Shown here: piece by piece, positions 56,048-64,000 of the stretch
How the letters are laid out: each line of letters starts with the position of its first letter
How positions within the stretch are numbered: position 1 is the stretch's first letter
Assembly (NCBI RefSeq): GCF_024713945.1
Contig: NW_027461522.1
Location: 62,001-126,000, forward strand
DNA length: 64,000 bases
Source of the DNA: Dermatophagoides farinae
Taxonomy: Eukaryota; Arthropoda; Arachnida; Sarcoptiformes; Pyroglyphidae
Reading direction: 5' to 3'
Position numbers and translations under genes: made by a program
The notes under the pieces: model-generated
The model's database searches: none
Seen by the model: the letters and a program-made list of their open reading frames with translations, nothing else
What the model was told of the DNA's origin: nothing

Positions 56048-58414
56048 ATGTCATATTCTTGCAGAAATGATGCTGTAGAGTTCAATAACTTTAGTTACGA
56101 TGAAACAGCTAATTCTAATTTAAATCAAGGCAACCATGTATATCTTGATAAACGTAATATAAAAAGTCAAGAGTCAGATAAAAATTTAGAAAGAAATTTA
56201 AACGACTTGAGCGACCGGGATGACGAAAATTTTATTTGTAACACGCGTTTGGTGACACCTCTTGTGCATAGAGAGCATGTTACTAGTTCAATAAAGAATT
56301 ACGTAGTAGATCCTAACTATTATAATGTGCTCAATAACAACAGTGCTGATAACAACCATTATCAAGCCAGTTCAACGAAACTGGAAATTAAACATATTTC
56401 TGAAAGGGAAACAGCTTCATTCACTAGTCAATATGCTTTTCAAGACAAAAGTGGTAGCTTTCAGGACTACACTGAATCTGAATTAGAAAACCACGGAGCA
56501 AAAATAGATTCCATACCTGACTCAAGAACTATCTTTTATCGAGACGAATCTGACAAAATTTGGTACAAAGAACCAGTTAGTGAAACTTTTCAAACTTTCG
56601 TTGCTTCTTCATTCAATGTAGCGGAGACTAATAATGGCTATTACAACTATAACGCTTTCAAATCCAAGCGTGTCCTTCCCAAAGTTGTGAAAGGAAAAAT
56701 AACACAGCTAAATAACTCTGCTTCTCCTAATATTTATCCGTCTGAACATCGAACATGTTTTAGTCAAAATACACAATATTGTTACAACAATAACTCAGAG
56801 TCTTACAACGGCTTAGAAATTTTGCACGAAACTCCTTTAGTAAATGTTTATGAAAACGACAATAAGAATAATTATCAACGCTGCGATCCAGAAAACTTTC
56901 TGTCATTACAAAGAACTAGTCATGAACAACAATATGATTATTATCTAGATACACGTGAAAAACCCAAAATAGAATTTAAAGGGATTCCATCATCCCCGCG
57001 CGAAACAACATGGAAAGCTAGTGAAATTTACAGTTTTTCTAAAAAAGACCTGCATCATATTCCTTTAACCCCTGTTCCTGTTTCATACAGAATTAAGAAC
57101 GACTTGGCTGAAAATCATTCAGCTCCTTCTAGACTTATTTCCAAACTAAATGACGAGTCAGAAAAAAATAACGATGAAACGGAAATGACCAAAAATCAAG
57201 AAGATGGTATGTTTGATAAACTCGTGTCTTTTTTAACCTATAAGTTAAATAGTAATGAAGGATATGCAGAAGTTGATCACTACAACCTAGACAATGTCTT
57301 GGTGGATAATAACAAAATGAATAAAAACAAACTTCTGGTAAACGACAATCTTTTAAATATGAACGTTTGCTTTGCGCAAGACAGCAATTCATACATCGAA
57401 AATGGCATGGAAAATTCTAAACAAGATGATCTCTTTTACTATGCTTTAAGAACAAAATCTGAATTGAATCAAAAAGACCAAGTTAACGTCAGCGAAATCC
57501 AGAAAGATAATTCTTTTACAAACAACCTATTGCATGAAGTCTCGATGCTAGACATTTACAACGAGAAATCGAAAATGTTTATCCACTCTTCAAACTCTCT
57601 AACAAACGAAAACCTTTCTACACAGAACCTTTCGTTATCAAATTCAGACAACATCAAAAACTATAAGCTACGAAACAGTTGGTCGGAAATGGATTCGTCA
57701 GTGGATAATTATGTTTTTTTTCAAAACTATTTAACCAGTAATATTAAATCAAAAAACTCACCATCTATTGAACGTTCTTCGTTTCACCAATCCAGTAATT
57801 TTTACGCGCTAGATACTCTTGATTCAAAATTCTATAACTACGATGTAACTAATAGTAACTCTTATGAAAATGATTGTATTTCTCAAAAAACGATTCGAAA
57901 GCACAATTCTAAACTGCCAGAGATTTCGTCACAATCGTTTCAAAAACAGCAGAAAAAGAAAATTTATTCGTCTTCAGCTACTCGCAAAAACAAGTTGAAT
58001 AAGTTTACTGCTTCTGATGAAAATGGAAAACGCAAGATACGCCGAGATATAATGTCTATCGCCGAAAGTCTTCCTCCATTGCCCGGCTTATATTTTGACA
58101 AAAAACAAAAAGGTTTTAGAGTAAGGTTTCAAAACATCTATGTCGGATGGGTAGCGCTGTCCCGCTTTAATTCTGTCGAAGAAGCTTATTGTAGTGCTAG
58201 AATAATATGGGAAAATGCTAAGGCTAGCGCAGAAAAGTTTCAAACACCTCACGCCGCTGTAATTGCTAGTTTACCGCTGCAAAACTCCAGCGGAAAAAAT
58301 CGTGGCGGGAGGCCGAGAACGGTCACACAACTGCCGTTCCTCAATAAAAACTATTTCGACAGAACAGCGAAAAATTCTGAAACAACAGACCAGTTGAAAA
58401 ACTTTAGTTGTTGA
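56048..58414 (+). CDS. ApiAP2-type transcription factor with one C-terminal AP2 domain
   Basis: A 788-residue protein, Asn/Ser/Tyr-rich and apparently disordered, except for an AP2/ERF-like domain at about residues 678-735. It reads 'LPGLYFDKKQKGFRVRFQN' then 'VGWVALSRFNSVEEAYCSAR': three strands followed by the amphipathic helix, as in apicomplexan AP2 regulators. A basic linker 'KRKIRRD' precedes the domain and a basic 'KNRGGRPRT' follows, the latter resembling an AT-hook core (GRPR). ApiAP2 proteins are the main lineage-specific regulators of stage expression in Apicomplexa, so this gene is a strong taxonomic pointer. Target site cannot be deduced. Start is ATG 56048, single exon. Confidence 0.85.
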   Translation: MSYSCRNDAVEFNNFSYDETANSNLNQGNHVYLDKRNIKSQESDKNLERNLNDLSDRDDENFICNTRLVTPLVHREHVTSSIKNYVVDPNYYNVLNNNSADNNHYQASSTKLEIKHISERETASFTSQYAFQDKSGSFQDYTESELENHGAKIDSIPDSRTIFYRDESDKIWYKEPVSETFQTFVASSFNVAETNNGYYNYNAFKSKRVLPKVVKGKITQLNNSASPNIYPSEHRTCFSQNTQYCYNNNSESYNGLEILHETPLVNVYENDNKNNYQRCDPENFLSLQRTSHEQQYDYYLDTREKPKIEFKGIPSSPRETTWKASEIYSFSKKDLHHIPLTPVPVSYRIKNDLAENHSAPSRLISKLNDESEKNNDETEMTKNQEDGMFDKLVSFLTYKLNSNEGYAEVDHYNLDNVLVDNNKMNKNKLLVNDNLLNMNVCFAQDSNSYIENGMENSKQDDLFYYALRTKSELNQKDQVNVSEIQKDNSFTNNLLHEVSMLDIYNEKSKMFIHSSNSLTNENLSTQNLSLSNSDNIKNYKLRNSWSEMDSSVDNYVFFQNYLTSNIKSKNSPSIERSSFHQSSNFYALDTLDSKFYNYDVTNSNSYENDCISQKTIRKHNSKLPEISSQSFQKQQKKKIYSSSATRKNKLNKFTASDENGKRKIRRDIMSIAESLPPLPGLYFDKKQKGFRVRFQNIYVGWVALSRFNSVEEAYCSARIIWENAKASAEKFQTPHAAVIASLPLQNSSGKNRGGRPRTVTQLPFLNKNYFDRTAKNSETTDQLKNFSC

Positions 58415-58738
58415 AGCGAGATTCAGTTTTAGTTATTCGATTTAATTTTTATGTCTTCTTTAGTTTTAATATAATTCCTTTATTTCTACAAACTAGTTAA
58501 TTCGGGGCGGGATCATTAGTATCGCAGTGTTTGAAAGCTTAACGTAGTCCATTGAGTCATTAAAAACTACTCGCTTCTACCTCCCGATTGCTATTTTAAT
58601 CCTCATGTTATTGCCTGTCTTTTTTAATCAATAATCTAAAATAAATCATTTAGATTAATTTGGTAATTTTACTATTCAATATTATCAACACTCAAATTAT
58701 TATTTACTAAATAGATATTAACGCAAAGTATCATCACA
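58415..58738. other. Intergenic gap with a GC-richer block ending in a T run
   Basis: Between the ApiAP2 gene and the PCGF-like gene, bases 58503-58625 are visibly richer in G and C than surrounding spacers and end in TCTTTTTT. Short complementary words exist (CGGGA near 58508 with TCCCG near 58583; GTAGT near 58544 with ACTAC near 58566), but no tRNA, snRNA or snoRNA signature could be matched. It may be 3' and 5' untranslated sequence or a small structured RNA. Confidence 0.3.
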
Positions 58739-59548
58739 ATGCAGCCCATCTCAGAACACCAACAGTTAAACACGAATAACCAAGACGAACAACCTGTATG
58801 TTTGTAAAATTGATCAGTTATTGTTTATTTTTAGCCATACGACCTGTTTCTCGTCTCTTCCTACTTTATTTGCATGATTTGCAACGGTTTTTTTAGATCA
58901 GCAACAACGATCAAAGATTGCTCGCACACTTTTTGTCGCGTCTGTCTAGTACGCTACATAATTAACAAAGGTTCTCACTGCCCTAAGTGCTATTTATCGA
59001 TTTCATCCAACTACAAAGAAACGTTAGGTAACGACGAAACTGTACAAAATTTGCTCGACACTATTTTTCCATATTTTATCGACCAGGAAAAACAATTTCT
59101 TCATAAATATTACGCGTCACAAGACTTTAAACTTGCTGATGAAAAATATACCAAAAATTTAGAGCCCCAAGACGAACTACCAGACGTTAGTCAATCTGTT
59201 TCTAACGAGAAAATATCTCAACTACTCATGAAAACGTCACAGAGTATCAACTTCTATCACCTAAAAATAACGATAACGCACAATCTAGGTACAGCGAGTC
59301 TGAACGCCGCAAATAACCCCTATTATATGTTAATTCACAAAAATACGCAGGTTGACATAATTATAAAGTATCTAAACAAAACTATAGATGCCAACAGTGA
59401 AGAGTTGACTTTATATTTATTGAACAACAAACTACTAGCAAATGAAACGATAGATCACGCAATAAGAAGAATAAGTACAATAGATTTGTTACTGCTGCCT
59501 GAGATACCTGTAGGGCTTGTCATTACACCAATCATCATTGAACAATAA
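58739..59548 (+). CDS. Polycomb PCGF/BMI1-like RING protein with RAWUL-like domain
   Basis: A 256-residue protein from two exons, 58739-58795 and 58835-59548, split by a 39-nt phase-0 intron (GTATGT...TTTTTAG). The intron is needed to complete the RING: C32, C35, C48, H50, C53, C56, C68, C71, spacing C-x2-C-x12-C-x-H-x2-C-x2-C-x11-C-x2-C. 'ATTIKDCSHTFCRVCLVRYI' and the following 'DETVQNLLDTIFPYF' match the PCGF region that in BMI1 reads TTI-x-E-C-LHTFCK and later DKTLQDIVYKLVP. The end ('EELTLYLLNNKLLANETIDH') looks like the RAWUL ubiquitin fold. In animals PCGF proteins pair with RING1 in PRC1 to ubiquitylate histone H2A. A partner RING1 is not in this window. Confidence 0.82.
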
Positions 59549-59630
59549 CTAAGTGCTAAAAATTAATTTTTATAAAAAAACCTAGCGTTAATTCTTTGTA
59601 ATTTTTATTAATTTCAATGAAGTACTAGCA

Positions 59631-59978
59631 ATGGATAAAGGCAAGCCTGCTAACATTTTCTTTGAAAATTTTCCTGTAGAGTTTACGGAGATTGGAACTT
59701 TAAACGACATCCAGTACGCGGAAGACGACTGTATTATATGTGTCGAAGTTGACAACAATATTACTGAATTAAACAACAATCAAATATTTAATGGGTTAGT
59801 TCAGCACATGGTTGACTTAGAAAAAATTCCAGACTCGATTCAAATCAACGACAAAGAGTACGACATTCACTATGTCCCTCCTCGTGGTGACGAGTTTTTG
59901 TGTATTGGCAATCAAGTTGTCAACGTTGCTTCTAACTTCGCAGGCAGATTTTTTATGTCCGAAACTTGCAAAGAATAG
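59631..59978 (+). CDS. Small unassigned protein, 115 residues
   Basis: Not recognised. ATG 59631, 82 bp after the PCGF-like gene. Acidic, probably beta-rich: 'DDCIICVEVDNNITEL' and 'EFLCIGNQVVNVASNFAGRF'. I compared it in mind with CTF8 (strand 'LTIGNHLL') because of 'LCIGNQVV', but the rest does not convince. No targeting or membrane signal. Confidence 0.6.
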   Translation: MDKGKPANIFFENFPVEFTEIGTLNDIQYAEDDCIICVEVDNNITELNNNQIFNGLVQHMVDLEKIPDSIQINDKEYDIHYVPPRGDEFLCIGNQVVNVASNFAGRFFMSETCKE

Positions 59979-60264
59979 ATGCTAATATTTAATAGTCTTT
60001 TTACCTGTTATAAGTTTTCCTGTTCAAATGTCAAAATAAAAATTTAATAAATATTGGTTTATTTTTGGACAACATCTCTAACAATAACATTAGTGAACTT
60101 GACTCAGCGGTTGAGATAGCTAACTAAGTTAAACCTTTTCAAACAGTAAGATTGATTTTGAACTGATCGTACTTTCGCAATTCCAACTAAGAGCAAATTG
60201 TAAGTCAACAGTTTTTCAAAGACATTAAAAATCTGCAGCAGTTTTTCATGAAAAACCTGATGAT

Positions 60265-63200
60265 ATGAACTTACAATACTACGAGCCAGTTCAACTTCAT
60301 TTTTCGACAAATTCGTTGTTAAGCCTGAATAGAAATTCTTGGGATGAAGATCTTAAGCTTTATAATGCTGAAGTGCGAGAGTCATACAGCACCGTAAATA
60401 GTTACTGTAATAACGCGTTGATCATTGTGTTACGATCGATTTATTACTCCGACAAGCTTGACGACTCGATTTTTTCTTGCTTAAATTTAGACACTATGGA
60501 ACATTCTCTAATCATTGTTCCAGAACACTCGAACTATGCAAAAAATATTCGCTATGGCGACGTCGTCATGCTTCAAAGTGGCGAAGGCCTCTATCTTCAA
60601 TACTATTTGAAAAACTTTGAATATAAGGTCGCTTTCGCGAAAATTCCGCAGAACAAGTCGTTTAAATTTGCTAAGTTTATTTTGACGAGTCCGTTCAATG
60701 ATGTAGGTCTCATTAGTCCCGGAGGCTTATTCATATTGCAACTATTCGAAACCGACTTTTGCATAGGATTAAATGAGGCACAAGGGTCTGTAAGCAGCTT
60801 AGATACAATCCAAGTAAGACGCATATCTTCGGTTTGTAGCCCTAGTGATATTTTTCATTTTTCAAGAGGATTCAACTTTTATCAAGGTTTCATCAGTTCT
60901 TCTCTAAACATTTCTACCTTTACCAACGCTAATCAAGAAACTCCACAAGACAAAGCATACGCTAAAATCTTTGATTCCAATTTAAAATTGTTGTACGGAG
61001 ATAAAATGAATTTCAATAAAATATCGGTCCAGGAACGCAATAAGTTTTACGAAGCGCGAGAAAAAATTTTCATCACAGATATAATAGCTTGTCTAACTGG
61101 CACAAGCAGTAGCTATATCCATTTTGTTTCTGAACCAATTACGTTTGGAATTCACCATTGCGTTTTGAAAATCTTAGACTACAGCTACGATTTAAAACGC
61201 ATTAGAAATATTACGAATGGTGAAAACCATGAGGAAAAAATTTTTTCATACTCTTTTTACTGTGTTCTGCAGATTCTTTTACAGTTTTACAAAATCAAAT
61301 TGACACTACAAGAATACATTCAGTGCAATATGTTTGTTTTTATTACTGTATCTTCAGAACTTGATGAATTACTCACGGCGACAATCGAAAAAATCATAAA
61401 CGTCATAACTAAAGTGATGATAAGTGCTGAACTTGTAACTATTACTTGCATATTGACCAATTTAGAAGAGTTGGTTTCCGTTTTAAACTTTTGTAAAGAA
61501 ATCATAAATATATGCAACGAAGAATTTTCGAACAGTTTATCTAACACAGACCAACTACTGTCTAAATATTTAAAGCAGCGTTCAAATGGGTTAAACATGA
61601 ATTTAATCGATGAGGTGCTTTCGTCAAACGAAATTACAATAAACAACAGAGAGGCTGACACTTCTATCAACAATAGCGATACAAGGCTTATGAATGAAAT
61701 AAACGATAGACCGGTCAATTTTATACTTCAGGCGATCAGTGTTATATCTTTATATATTCCTTTGAACAAATTTAAAAACTGTCACTCCAAACTCGTTAAA
61801 ATTTTGTCTGAAAGAGTTGAAACTTATTTTTATACAATACTAACAAACGAGTCGACAAATGATTTCAACCATGAGTTTTTTTATATAGAAAATAATTTTC
61901 TTCAGACATATAACGGTCAAGGTTTAGCTAGATGGAGAGAAAAATTTATTTACACGAACCCTAAACTGCCAATTGATTTTGAGCAAATAATTTTCCCTCT
62001 CAACTCAACAATTAACATATTGTACAATCTAAAAAAGTATTTGTCATGCGACATTCTAAACAAATCAGTCGAGAAAATCATTAACATTACTAAAATATAC
62101 GGAGAAATTCATTCTATTTGCGATAATTCTTTTAGCTTTAGTTCTGGCAGTGAGAACAAAAATACTCATAATGTATCAAACTTCAATTACTTCAATAAAA
62201 TCAAGGAAAGTATTTATAATCTCAACCTCTCGATTGATACGTTAATTTACGACCGGTTCATCAATCCGTTTTTGAACTACATATTTGAGTATCAAGAACT
62301 TTCATTTTTTCGTGAAGCTGGTCCGCTTGGCAGTGCGCTAGGGATTTATCAAGAATACTTTAGCTATCAACTGGTTAATCCCAATGATTTCTGTAATGTA
62401 ACTTCAATAAATCAGTTGTTGTGCGACAATATAAACAAATATAAAAGCAAGAACAACTATTTTGAGTTCAAATACGAGTTTGCTTTCACGCTGATGAATT
62501 TGCGTAGTTATGAAGAAATTGGACGATACATTTTGTCTCATAATTTATCGGATTACCCCAATATGATGTTATCTTATTTGCCTTACATATCTTACCAAGA
62601 CAATGAATTTTGTTCGCAATTGTTTTCAACTGCGAAGGAGATTGAATCTTACCGACCAAATATCGAACTGCAAACTTTAGATGAACTGAAAACTTATTTT
62701 GGCTATGAGTCTAAAAAAATAACTCTCACTGAAAGTGTGGATTACATCCAAGACCATTTTAGATTAATAATACGAGAAAAAAATGAATCTACGTTGGCCA
62801 ATATTATTAGTGCCATATTGTTTCCAAGTTCAATTAAAATTGTTTACTCATATATAAACCAAGTTTTGTTTTACTTATTCACTGCTGAATCGATACTAAA
62901 CCACACTTGGTTAATATTCACAAAATGCAAAGAAGCTAGCATTGTAGAGTCAGAGCTGTACTCTGTTATAGTTTCTACAACGACTTTAATGAAAAGATTT
63001 ACTCGGAAATTTATTCGTTACATTTTACATGGATTAATTGAACCCAACTTACAGTTATTTTGGGCGCAAATGAATTCAGATAAAAACGATGCAAAAGACG
63101 TAATTTCTAGTTTTGTGAAACAATCATCCCGAACATCAATTTTCTCTCCAGAAAAGCACGGTTCTCTTTTGGTACAACAAAAAAAACAGTATAAAATCAA

Positions 63201-63519
63201 TTCCTACTCATCATATTTAAAGTTACAACTAGCATTAGTACAAACGTTATTGCAAAGTTTGATGTTCCATCCTAAAGACCGGGCTACCTTTAACGCGCTG
63301 CAGATATTGTTGAAAACGATTAAAACCTTTGCGACTTATTCAACGTATATGACAAAATTGTGTATGAATACTCAAAATCAATGTAGTTTGCTAAAAGAAG
63401 ATAATTTATACTTGGGGCAAGAATTACAGTCTCGGTACAACCGCTATATGCAAGAATTGATTTACCATGCACACGAAAGCAAGCGCTGCCAGATTTTTTT
63501 AGACCATTTAAACCTCTAG
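60265..63519 (+). CDS. Gamma-tubulin complex component-like protein (Spc97/Spc98, GCP family)
   Basis: A 1084-residue protein. Residue 546 on reads 'FLQTYNGQGLARWREKF', recalling the GCP segment FL-x-x-NNG-x-x-LKRWR. The C-terminal 250 residues follow the GCP2 pattern: 'RKFIRYILHGLIEPNLQLFW' aligns with the 'HFVNNLQYYLMFEVLEPNW' helix, and a later 'SYSSYLKLQLALVQTLLQSL' with the 'HEEFLxxCLKDCMLT' helix. GCPs nucleate microtubules from centrosome-like bodies; which of GCP2-6 is open. Residues about 70-240 look beta-rich with 'RYGDVVMLQSGEGLYLQYY' and 'LISPGGLFILQLFETDF', like a MIR/beta-trefoil fold, which is unusual for the family. Start is ATG 60265, directly after a 16-bp palindrome. Confidence 0.7.
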   Translation: MNLQYYEPVQLHFSTNSLLSLNRNSWDEDLKLYNAEVRESYSTVNSYCNNALIIVLRSIYYSDKLDDSIFSCLNLDTMEHSLIIVPEHSNYAKNIRYGDVVMLQSGEGLYLQYYLKNFEYKVAFAKIPQNKSFKFAKFILTSPFNDVGLISPGGLFILQLFETDFCIGLNEAQGSVSSLDTIQVRRISSVCSPSDIFHFSRGFNFYQGFISSSLNISTFTNANQETPQDKAYAKIFDSNLKLLYGDKMNFNKISVQERNKFYEAREKIFITDIIACLTGTSSSYIHFVSEPITFGIHHCVLKILDYSYDLKRIRNITNGENHEEKIFSYSFYCVLQILLQFYKIKLTLQEYIQCNMFVFITVSSELDELLTATIEKIINVITKVMISAELVTITCILTNLEELVSVLNFCKEIINICNEEFSNSLSNTDQLLSKYLKQRSNGLNMNLIDEVLSSNEITINNREADTSINNSDTRLMNEINDRPVNFILQAISVISLYIPLNKFKNCHSKLVKILSERVETYFYTILTNESTNDFNHEFFYIENNFLQTYNGQGLARWREKFIYTNPKLPIDFEQIIFPLNSTINILYNLKKYLSCDILNKSVEKIINITKIYGEIHSICDNSFSFSSGSENKNTHNVSNFNYFNKIKESIYNLNLSIDTLIYDRFINPFLNYIFEYQELSFFREAGPLGSALGIYQEYFSYQLVNPNDFCNVTSINQLLCDNINKYKSKNNYFEFKYEFAFTLMNLRSYEEIGRYILSHNLSDYPNMMLSYLPYISYQDNEFCSQLFSTAKEIESYRPNIELQTLDELKTYFGYESKKITLTESVDYIQDHFRLIIREKNESTLANIISAILFPSSIKIVYSYINQVLFYLFTAESILNHTWLIFTKCKEASIVESELYSVIVSTTTLMKRFTRKFIRYILHGLIEPNLQLFWAQMNSDKNDAKDVISSFVKQSSRTSIFSPEKHGSLLVQQKKQYKINSYSSYLKLQLALVQTLLQSLMFHPKDRATFNALQILLKTIKTFATYSTYMTKLCMNTQNQCSLLKEDNLYLGQELQSRYNRYMQELIYHAHESKRCQIFLDHLNL

Positions 63520-63659
63520 CTGAGTTAAATCACAGTTAAATCTATGTCTGTCCGAGCAGTAGTTTCAAAATATTAATAAATCATTAATTCTACTATACTA
63601 AAAATAAAGATCAATATTAAAATAATATGTACCTGATAAATATACAAGCTTAGTCAACT

Positions 63660-64000
63660 ATGCGTTCGATTACTGAATATTTCATGGAGATTCATCCTTC
63701 TCACATTGCATATCTTGGAGTTTTTTCCTCACTTGGTTTTTCCATTATTGGCGCCGGGATGTAAGTACTTGTTGATTCTCACCTTCGCGTAGAGGCATGT
63801 ATCTAACAGGTAGCGTTTTGCTAGGGGCTAGTATTTTTGCTCCGGAAATAAGATCGAAAAATCTAGTTTCAATTATTTTTTGTGAAGCAGTTGCCATTTA
63901 TGGCATCATTATGGCTATTTTACTTCACGCAAAATGCAAAGTTTTACCTGATGTAATACCTGAAGAATATTACCCTGCAGCAGTTACAGCTGCCGGAAGC
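63660..64000 (+). CDS. ATP6V0B: V-ATPase c'' proteolipid (Vma16/ATP6V0B), 5' part
   Basis: Proton-translocating membrane-ring subunit of the vacuolar ATPase, cut by the window edge after 103 codons. Exon 1 is 63660-63760 and exon 2 starts at 63793; the 32-nt phase-2 intron is GTAAGT...GCGTAG. The join reads '[19 protein letters not shown]', matching the c'' 'GAAWGIYITGSSLLG' helix, and then '[20 protein letters not shown]' with the proton-binding glutamate in the membrane. 'YGIIMAILL' follows. An N-terminal extra helix before this core, which distinguishes c'' from c, is short here ('[20 protein letters not shown]'). Confidence 0.93.

Noticed and set aside
59631-59978. Assignment to the clamp-loader subunit CTF8
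   Set aside because: Resemblance is limited to 'LCIGNQVV'; the remaining strand order does not match.
60104-60310. Minus-strand open frame of 68 codons upstream of and overlapping the GCP-like start
   Set aside because: It begins with TTG, has no ATG, overlaps a better gene and shows no recognisable domain.
1-64000. tRNA or rRNA genes, CRISPR arrays, transposons and viral insertions
   Set aside because: Scanning the spacers by eye showed no GGTTCRAATCC-type B box, no long conserved RNA block, no spaced repeat array and no transposase, integrase or reverse-transcriptase motif.

Overview
The window is nuclear DNA of a compact, AT-rich eukaryotic genome, most likely an apicomplexan. Pointers are an ApiAP2-type DNA-binding domain (gene at 56048), a head-to-head pair of six-span membrane proteins resembling the glideosome-associated GAPM family (19330 and 20560), and Asn/Lys-rich low-complexity proteins. 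Stops are TAA, TAG and TGA, so the code is standard. An ALG11-like mannosyltransferase next to dolichol kinase argues against Plasmodium and piroplasms, which are known to have lost that step. A gregarine, cryptosporidian or coccidian relative is my guess; the species cannot be read from the sequence.

I model 43 protein genes, about one per 1.5 kb, on both strands and mostly intron-poor. I place eleven introns by reading frame. Ten are 27 to 39 nt (GTAAGT/GTATGT/GTGAGT...TAG/CAG) and one is 78 nt. Because of them several true starts lie in small 5' exons; one such exon is only an ATG. Several convergent neighbours overlap at their 3' ends.

Layout. 1-7.6 kb: UTP15, an NSUN-type RNA methyltransferase, an A20/AN1 zinc-finger protein, NAD kinase, long-chain acyl-CoA synthetase. 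7.6-12.2 kb: a large FG-nucleoporin-like protein with 40-residue tandem repeats. 12.2-19.3 kb: AK6/Fap7, exosome nuclease RRP6 and five unassigned genes. 19.3-21.4 kb: the GAPM-like pair. 21.7-28.5 kb: a helical protein, a tRNA m3C methyltransferase, a RanBP1-domain nucleoporin and a low-complexity protein. 28.8-34.2 kb: a Sec7 ARF-GEF. 34.4-38.3 kb: four unassigned or membrane/secreted proteins. 38.3-45.4 kb: deoxyhypusine synthase, cysteinyl-tRNA synthetase, CIA2, a small protein, dolichol kinase, ALG11 and a 51-residue membrane protein. 45.5-55.7 kb: a RAD5/RAD16-type SNF2-RING ATPase, the AC40 subunit of RNA polymerases I/III, a secreted protein, two small genes, RPL11 and eIF5B. 56-64 kb: the ApiAP2 protein, a Polycomb PCGF-like RING protein, a small protein, a gamma-tubulin-complex-like protein and the start of the V-ATPase c'' proteolipid.

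Functional themes are ribosome biogenesis and translation (UTP15, AK6, RRP6, AC40, RPL11, eIF5B, CysRS, deoxyhypusine synthase, RNA methyltransferases), the nuclear pore, and secretion with N-glycan precursor synthesis (ARF-GEF, dolichol kinase, ALG11). Two head-to-head pairs, RPL11/eIF5B and deoxyhypusine synthase/CysRS, join translation genes across 117-172 bp.
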